Of a DNA stretch of 10,699 nucleotides, positions 6,125-10,699 are shown piece by piece. The translations under genes and the position numbers were made by a program. The notes beneath the pieces were generated by a model. It was given only the letters and a program-made list of their open reading frames with translations. It was not told the origin of the DNA and did no database searches. Numbering within the stretch: the first letter of the stretch is position 1; the number at the start of each line of letters is the position of its first letter. Source of the stretch: Chrysochromulina parva (Eukaryota; Haptophyta; Prymnesiales; Chrysochromulinaceae); contig PJAB01002058.1 in NCBI GenBank assembly GCA_002887195.1, positions 1 to 10,699 on the forward strand. The letters run 5' to 3'.

Positions 6125-6844
6125 ATGGTCAGACCTTCTGACTTTGCGTCCTACCACGGGCGTTTTCCGCCCTCGAGCCAGCTGTGGCAGGTGCTTAGAA
6201 TGCCGGCCGAGGAGAACGCCGTTGTCGAGGAGCCCGGATGGAACCTCAATGTGCCACCGGCCTCGTCGGACGTGAACCTCCCTTTCCAGCCAAACTACCA
6301 CCTCGCCTTCCTCCACCGTCCGCAGACGTCACACGCCTACCGCCCGTACGAGACGTCACACATCTTGCCTGGGCAGGTTCCCCAATCGCTGCAAGTCGTG
6401 GCTTCCAAGTCGCTCCACCACCCACAGCCACTCAAGTGGAACACGCCGCCGAAGGCGCCGCAGTACAATGTATTAAACCCCTCCCAGCGCTCGCTGACCA
6501 CGCACTGGGGCTCGTCCGCCTACGATCCCGAGGGCAATAATTGGCACTCGGTCGCGACCTCGCCGCGCCCGTTCTCGCGCTCCGCCTCGATGGCCTCCTT
6601 TGCTGGAAGCAAGCGCGCCACATCCGAGTACGAGGTGCCGTGGGACATGCGGTCACCGCCCGCCTCGCCCTCGCTGTCTTACCCGCTCCCTCCCGCCGCG
6701 AGCACGCCCCCAATGGGCTCGCCGATGACGAGCCGTCGGTCCAGCCCGGTGCACCGCTCCAAGGGCTTCACCAACCGTCCGCTTGGCTCGTCTATGTCGC
6801 CGATGCGCTCGTCACGGCGCTCACCCTTTGCGCACGGAGTGTAG
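6125..6844 (+). CDS. Uncharacterised Ser/Pro-rich protein
   Basis: A 239-residue frame starting MVRPSDFASYHGRFPP and ending TAG. I do not recognise a family. The first 140 residues contain aromatic and Pro motifs spaced like short linear elements (WNLNVPP, YRPYETSHILPG, LKWNTPP, HWGSSAYDPEGNNWH). The C-terminal 90 residues are rich in Ser, Pro and Arg with SP motifs (SPVHRS, SMSPMRSSRRSP) that would suit proline-directed kinases. There is no membrane segment or signal peptide. It is probably largely disordered, perhaps a cytoskeleton-associated protein, but that is a guess. The frame is open back to 6041 with another ATG; I prefer 6125 because the upstream peptide is unlike the rest. High GC at third codon positions supports coding. 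Confidence 0.55.
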   Translation: MVRPSDFASYHGRFPPSSQLWQVLRMPAEENAVVEEPGWNLNVPPASSDVNLPFQPNYHLAFLHRPQTSHAYRPYETSHILPGQVPQSLQVVASKSLHHPQPLKWNTPPKAPQYNVLNPSQRSLTTHWGSSAYDPEGNNWHSVATSPRPFSRSASMASFAGSKRATSEYEVPWDMRSPPASPSLSYPLPPAASTPPMGSPMTSRRSSPVHRSKGFTNRPLGSSMSPMRSSRRSPFAHGV

Positions 6845-7438
6845 CGCCCGCTTTGCGAGCTTTGGCGAGCCTTCACTTTGGGAACGATTGAGCCAGCGGC
6901 TATGACGGAAGCTCCATGATGCCGCGTCGGCGGCATGCGGCTCGGCTTTCTGGTGGCACGCTTTCCCCGGTTCCGCGCGCATCGTTCTCGGTTTAATCGA
7001 CGTGGTTTTTACCCGGGCCTTTGGTCGGATGAGCGCGACTGCGGAGTTTGTTGCGGAGTTTGCGTCCTTACGTGGTGTGCGGTGTGACGATCACAAACAT
7101 ACCATAGGTTCCTACGAGTCGTTCGCTGAACAAGTGTACTCCTCGTCGAGACACGACGGACACGGCCCATCGCCGTGCATTAAATATTAATATCCGACGC
7201 CGCTCCGCTAGCGCGCTCGGCGCCGGCGTCCTGCTGCGAGCATCAGCGTCACACGCGAGGGCATGGAGGCGGAGAAGGCACGGCTGCGAGCACGGCGCTC
7301 TAGCGTGCCATAAGTGGTGGCGGGAATCGGCGGCCTGGACTGAATGAGACCCCACAGCCCACACGACACTCCGGCCCCGACTCCGGCCCCGTGCGCATCG
7401 AGCGCAAAGGGCTTATGAGATGCCGTGACGAGAAGCCG
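6845..7438. other. Convergent intergenic region, no gene seen
   Basis: This region lies between the ends of a plus-strand and a minus-strand gene, so it should hold both 3' UTRs. It contains TGCGGAGTTTGT followed by TGCGGAGTTTGC (about 7039-7064), an AT-rich ATTAAATATTAATATCC at about 7179-7195, a GC-rich palindromic patch near 7200-7230 (CGCTAGCGCG), and a tandem ACTCCGGCCCCG at 7368-7391. I found no convincing open frame. Confidence 0.5.
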
Positions 7439-8005
7439 TTACGAGATGCCGGCCATCCGCTGGAACATCTCGTCGATGCCGGAGAGCTCCGAATCCTGTT
7501 GCTTCTCGCGCGCACGCTCGCGGAGCATCGCCACCTGCTCGTACGAGAGCATGTCTATCTTGCATGCGAGCTTGGGCTCGATCATGAGGACCATGCGGTC
7601 AGCGACCGAAGCCGCGTACTTGCCACGGATGTACAGGCTCAGCACAGCCATGACCTCCTCCCACGCAGAGCGGCGCATCTCCGTGCATGTCAACAGATGG
7701 CTGAGTGGTGCATCGGCTGCCGAGAAGAGTGCGACTGCTCCAGGCACACCGCCGCGGCTGCCGCTGTGGATGTCGCCCGTGCCTGATCGGAAGCCCACGT
7801 CTGAGCTGCCACCGCTGGCGTCATCTCCGTCGCTGCTCAGGTCGGAGCCCGGCCTGCTAAGGTTGGACTCTGACTCGAAGCCTTCTCCGTCCTCACCGCT
7901 TGATGTGGGACTGCGAGTCCGTTCAAAGAGCCGAGCCTCCTTGGCGTTCGGCTCTGTTGTTGGAGTCACAGGTCGGATGTGTTTTTTGAGAGAGAGGGCA
8001 ACCAT
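7439..8005 (-). CDS. Uncharacterised protein with acidic Ser-rich linker and helical C-terminus
   Basis: A 188-residue frame ending in TAA, starting at the ATG 8005-8003 (CCACAATGG context). Residues 30-90 are a low-complexity Ser, Gly and Asp/Glu segment, probably disordered. Residues 95-188 look like a compact helical domain: WEEVMAVLSLYIRGKYAASV, MIEPKLACKIDMLSYEQVAML, then a charged helix and IDEMFQRMAGIS. The PKLACKI..ML....ML spacing faintly recalls the MLLE peptide-binding domain of poly(A)-binding protein, but the diagnostic KITGMLLE is missing, so I do not assign it. An in-frame ATG at 8086 would add 27 residues including FLPFFGCFFW, encoded by homopolymer-rich DNA; I consider that 5' UTR, though a signal anchor cannot be excluded. 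It lies downstream of the PP2C gene on the same strand. Confidence 0.55.
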   Translation of the reverse strand: MVALSLKKHIRPVTPTTEPNAKEARLFERTRSPTSSGEDGEGFESESNLSRPGSDLSSDGDDASGGSSDVGFRSGTGDIHSGSRGGVPGAVALFSAADAPLSHLLTCTEMRRSAWEEVMAVLSLYIRGKYAASVADRMVLMIEPKLACKIDMLSYEQVAMLRERAREKQQDSELSGIDEMFQRMAGIS

Positions 8006-8247
8006 TGTGGACGACCAAAAAAAGCATCCAAAAAAGGGAAGGAAGGCGGCTCCGTTTTGAGCAGCCCTTCCAAAAAGGGAATTCATAGTTAATCGCCCCA
8101 AAATGGAAATTCAATTAAACGAGTTGATTTTCCGATCCTAAATAATCATTGTCGAATTTCAAGCGTGATTTCTCAAGCCGAAGTCTGGTAATTGGTCCTG
8201 CTCCCGTCCTGGAGATACTGCATTCTCAGAAAAGATTATCATTATTA

Positions 8248-9845
8248 TCAACATAGCCTGCAGAAGCCCCCGTGTTGCACCAAGAGGTCTTTGGAGTGCT
8301 CGATCCGGATCACGATGCAGCTGGCATCGTCCTTTGGGATCCTGTCCCCGTCGTTGCTGTACGCGTGCCGTTGCGCCAGGGACGAGTTGATCAGCAGCTT
8401 CGCCGCATCTTCCGGCAGGCACATCATCGACGATCGAATGATGCCATCGACAGCCGTTGGATAGAGAGCGTCCCAGACGCCGTCCGTGGCGACGACGACC
8501 GCGCACGACTCCGCCGCCGGTAGTCGATACGTGCGAGCAAAGGGCATCGGCTCGATGTAGCGGCCGACGTCCTGATCCCCGATCGTGCGCGCCTGGATGA
8601 CGCCGCTGGGCCACAAGCGCAAGGGCCCCAAAGGCCGGCCGCAGGTGTCCACGGCGCGCTCGATGCGCCCCCCTAGCGCACCCACCCGCGCGCGCTCGGC
8701 TTCGGACGACTCAAGCCGATGGTCTTCGCAGAGGGATTGGGCGGCCGCCCTTCGAGGGATCAGACGCGCAAGACTATCGCCGCATTGCAGCATCGTCAGC
8801 TCCGCTCGCGTCGCGTTGAGCACGACCACGCTTAGCGTAGAGCCAGCCGTCTTGGCCCTCGCACGCACCTGATGAAGGAGACAATCAGGCGTCATCAGGC
8901 GTCATCCAGGCGTCGTCAGCCGTCACCAGTGGTCATCAGAATGGTCCGCAACGCGCGCACCTCGTCGTGTGTCACGAGGAAGGCTCGCCTGCCGGCGGCG
9001 ATCACGTGCGACCCGTCTGCAAGGCTCCCCGGAAGCGCTGACCCATTCACATTCACAGGCCTCCCTGCGCTCGCATGCGCAGACGCCGTGCCGGTCACCG
9101 ACGCTGCCTCGCTGATTGGGCGTCGATCTGGCATGGAAGACCCCACAGCCATCTGTGGAGGCTCGGAAGACCCCACAGCCATCTGTGGTGGCACATGCGT
9201 CGCATCTGGGGATGGGCCGACCGGGGCATCGTGAAGCGCCTTAAGGAGCTCGTCGATGGCCGTTGCCTTGCAATGCATCGATGCATCCTTGCCGCAGTGC
9301 CCGTCGGCCACAAGCGCGATCACCAGTCGTTCCCCATGAACCGTCACGTCTCGCACCATCATTTGGTCCTCGCCGTCGAGCGAGATCTCGGCCTCTCCGA
9401 TGAGCACTTCGAACAGTGGCCCACCTGGATCCAAAGCTGCCTTGAAGCCGGACGACGTGACGTCATAGGACGATGCAAGTGCCTTCGTCACATTCGTCGC
9501 CTTCTCGGAGAGGGGGGGTATCTTTTTGTTGCGGCTTGCGTACACCTCTGCGTTTGAGGCGCTTGCCGCGATACGCCTGCGAGTCTTGATCCTGCGATTC
9601 GACGGTCGGTGTGATCAATGGCATTTAGGGGCAGCAACGATGTGCTGCGTTCGATAGTAAGGCATGTACCAAGCGCACACAAGCACCGAGACCACCATCA
9701 CCCCGATGAAGACTTCGATGAAAATTATCCGATCCGTCGGGCTCATGCTGTCGTCGCGGTTGGGATCCCTTGTTGCTGACGGAGCAGAGGCGTTGGCGGC
9801 CGGCATATACGGCGGCCATGCCGGGGCTGAGCTTCCCCCCGGCAT
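8248..9845 (-). CDS. PP2C-type Ser/Thr protein phosphatase with predicted N-terminal membrane anchor, three exons
   Basis: PPM/PP2C phosphatases remove phosphate from Ser/Thr using two metal ions. My model joins 9845-9670, 9591-8961 and 8868-8248: 475 residues, phases consistent. Residues 40-59 are a hydrophobic segment (FIEVFIGVMVVSVLVCAW) followed by KTRRR, suggesting one membrane span with the catalytic domain cytosolic. PP2C motifs: VADGHCG (Asp 155, metal ligand), GSTLSVVVL, CGDSLARL at 298, EDH, GPLRLWP, ARTIGD, VVATDGVWD (Asp 398), and KDDASCIV (Asp 449/450, metal ligand). Metal-ligand Asp residues are kept, but the usual DGHGG is DGHCG. An insertion of about 80 residues after DGHCG contains a perfect 9-residue tandem repeat PPQMAVGSS. 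The catalytic exons are firm; the first exon and its 78-bp intron are inferred. Confidence 0.8.
8869..8960 (-). other. PP2C intron (92 bp) built from the same decamers
   Basis: On the minus strand the phase 0 donor ACGACGAG|GTGCGCGCG joins the acceptor CTCCTTCATCAG|GTGCGTGCG, giving THDEVRARAKTAGSTL. The first nine intron bases match the first nine of the next exon at eight positions. The body is CTGATGACCA-type units: CTGATGACCACTGGTGACGG, CTGACGACGC, CTGGATGACGC, CTGATGACGC. The last 14 bases across the junction are identical to those of intron 3 of the carotenoid oxygenase. Confidence 0.85.
9135..9194 (-). repeat. 30-bp tandem duplication within the PP2C coding region
   Basis: GGAAGACCCCACAGCCATCT recurs exactly 30 bp later (9135 and 9165). 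In the coding strand it encodes PPQMAVGSS twice (followed by E and M). It lies in the insertion between the DGHCG motif and the next conserved PP2C strand. Confidence 0.85.
9592..9669 (-). other. Inferred first intron of the PP2C gene (78 bp)
   Basis: The frame with the hydrophobic segment and the frame with the catalytic exon are each blocked by stops near 9615. A phase 2 donor CTTG|GTACATG and acceptor AATCGCAG|GATCAAG join them, regenerating Trp 59. A second acceptor 15 bases further (ACTCGCAG|GCGTATC) is also in frame and would drop five residues. The donor is weak and the intron lacks the decamers, so it is less certain than the other introns. Confidence 0.5.
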
Positions 9846-10408
9846 GGCTGGGACTTGGCTCGGCGCCACCGTGACGCTCCCGCTGCAGGACAACAAAGCA
9901 GCGGGACAACGAGCGAGCGAACGCTGCTTTTGTTACGTCAACGGCCAAAAATAGACGCCGAAACCGCAACGTCGACTAGAGAGAATGACACCGACGACAC
10001 CAAGCCCGGCAGCAAGCAAACAAGCAAGCACACCACTCCACTTGCCTCGCCCAGAGGCATGTACGCAGTGCACAAAACCTGCACATGTGTACCGGATGTA
10101 AGGAGAGGCGTATGTGTGGCCCCCCTTGTGTGGCCCCCGGTCACTCGGTCACTCAGTGCGACTCAGCGAAACAGGCAAACAGCGACGCAATGCAGCGACG
10201 CTGACCGCCATAAACGGTCTGTTCCCATCTCGTCGGCCCCAGCCCCCAGCCACGCCACGCTCGCGTTCCTTCTTGGTAGGCTTTCGTATGTGCTGGCCTA
10301 GTGCTGGCCCCCCCAAATATTCATTTTACTAATAGAGTGACTTGACTTGACTTGGTTCACAGTGGGTCGGTCCCGCGCTCGCACTAATCATCAGGAAGCG
10401 AGCGCGCA
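9846..10408. other. Divergent intergenic spacer (probable promoter region)
   Basis: The spacer lies between the inferred PP2C start on the minus strand and a plus-strand open frame. It includes CAAGCAAACAAGCAAGCA (10014-10029), a duplicated TGTGGCCCCC (about 10115-10139), GGTCACTCGGTCACTCAG (about 10139-10157), and TGACT repeated three times (10338-10352). The frame upstream of 9845 on the minus strand stays open for about 30 codons without ATG. I see no TATA box I would defend. Confidence 0.4.
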
Positions 10409-10699
10409 ATGCTCGGTCTCGTCCTTCTCGCCCATTCCGCCGCTGACCGAGTCGTGATATCCAAGACTCCCGACCTCGTCGAGGTGGTCTTCAGAGGCCA
10501 CTACCCTGAACGCCTCGCCAAGGACCCTCGGCTCGAGCAGGCGCTCAATGCGGCGGCCTATAAGCATCGACAGCTTGATCGTGAGGATGCCGGCGGCGAG
10601 GTCTCCGACGTCTTCGACGCCATGGACGGCGCGCAGCACTTCCGCATCCAGTACGAGCCGCGTCGCTCCGGATGGACGCTCGGCGCCGTCGTCGGCGGA
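10409..10699 (+). CDS. Uncharacterised protein, 5' part, cut by the window end
   Basis: An open frame of 97 codons from ATG at 10409 to the end of the window, beginning MLGLVLLAHSAADRVVIS, with strongly GC-biased third codon positions. I do not recognise the family. The sequence continues with charged, partly helical segments (PERLAKDPRLEQALNAAAYK, VSDVFDAMDGAQHFRIQYEP). The upstream bases CACTAATCATCAG|GAAG look like a branch point and 3' splice site of the type seen in the other introns, so this could be an internal exon instead of a true start. The opposite strand is also open over 10391-10639, but its peptide looks like a shadow. Confidence 0.5.
   Translation, partial: MLGLVLLAHSAADRVVISKTPDLVEVVFRGHYPERLAKDPRLEQALNAAAYKHRQLDREDAGGEVSDVFDAMDGAQHFRIQYEPRRSGWTLGAVVGG

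Noticed and set aside
7425..8060. Plus-strand 211-codon frame opposite the unknown acidic protein
   Set aside because: Its translation is Ser, Arg and Pro rich with no pattern, whereas the minus frame shows a disordered acidic linker followed by a coherent helical domain.

Overview
This window looks like nuclear DNA of a GC-rich unicellular eukaryote, most likely a photosynthetic protist (a haptophyte, stramenopile or dinoflagellate-type alga; I cannot place it more precisely). Several genes are split by GT-AG introns that join exons in frame. Two genes sit in families common in microalgae: a carotenoid cleavage oxygenase and a front-end-type membrane fatty acid desaturase. No bacterial operon signals are present.

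Layout from left to right. At 1-1992 (+) is the 3' part of a carotenoid cleavage dioxygenase (RPE65/CCD family), made of four visible exons separated by introns packed with a decameric repeat of CTGATGACCA type. At 2282-3634 (+) is a 450-residue desaturase with three His boxes and no cytochrome b5 domain. At 3635-4690 no gene is supported; this stretch starts with a 44-bp tandem repeat in which each unit carries a perfect 11-bp-stem hairpin. At 4691-5980 (+) is an uncharacterised protein with a glycosyltransferase-like look. At 6125-6844 (+) is a Ser/Pro-rich unknown protein. At 6845-7438 is a convergent intergenic stretch. At 7439-8005 (-) is an unknown protein with an acidic Ser-rich linker and a helical C-terminus. 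At 8248-9845 (-) is a PP2C-type protein phosphatase, which I model as three exons with an N-terminal membrane anchor. At 9846-10408 is a divergent intergenic spacer. At 10409-10699 (+) is the start of an unknown gene cut by the window edge.

The most interesting signal is in the introns, not the proteins. Introns of two unrelated genes on opposite strands (the carotenoid oxygenase and the PP2C) share a 10-bp repeat and, in two cases, an identical 3' end (CTCCTTCATCAG followed by GT). The first bases of most of these introns are repeated at the start of the downstream exon, which looks like a target-site duplication that supplies the 5' splice site. This is the architecture expected of introner-type, transposon-derived introns, or of introns born by tandem duplication. 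One intron is bounded by a 34-bp duplication that spans both splice sites. Another holds two decoy copies of its own acceptor and exon start.

The genes do not form an obvious pathway. The carotenoid oxygenase and the desaturase are neighbours on the same strand and both act on lipophilic substrates, but I see no evidence that they are functionally linked.
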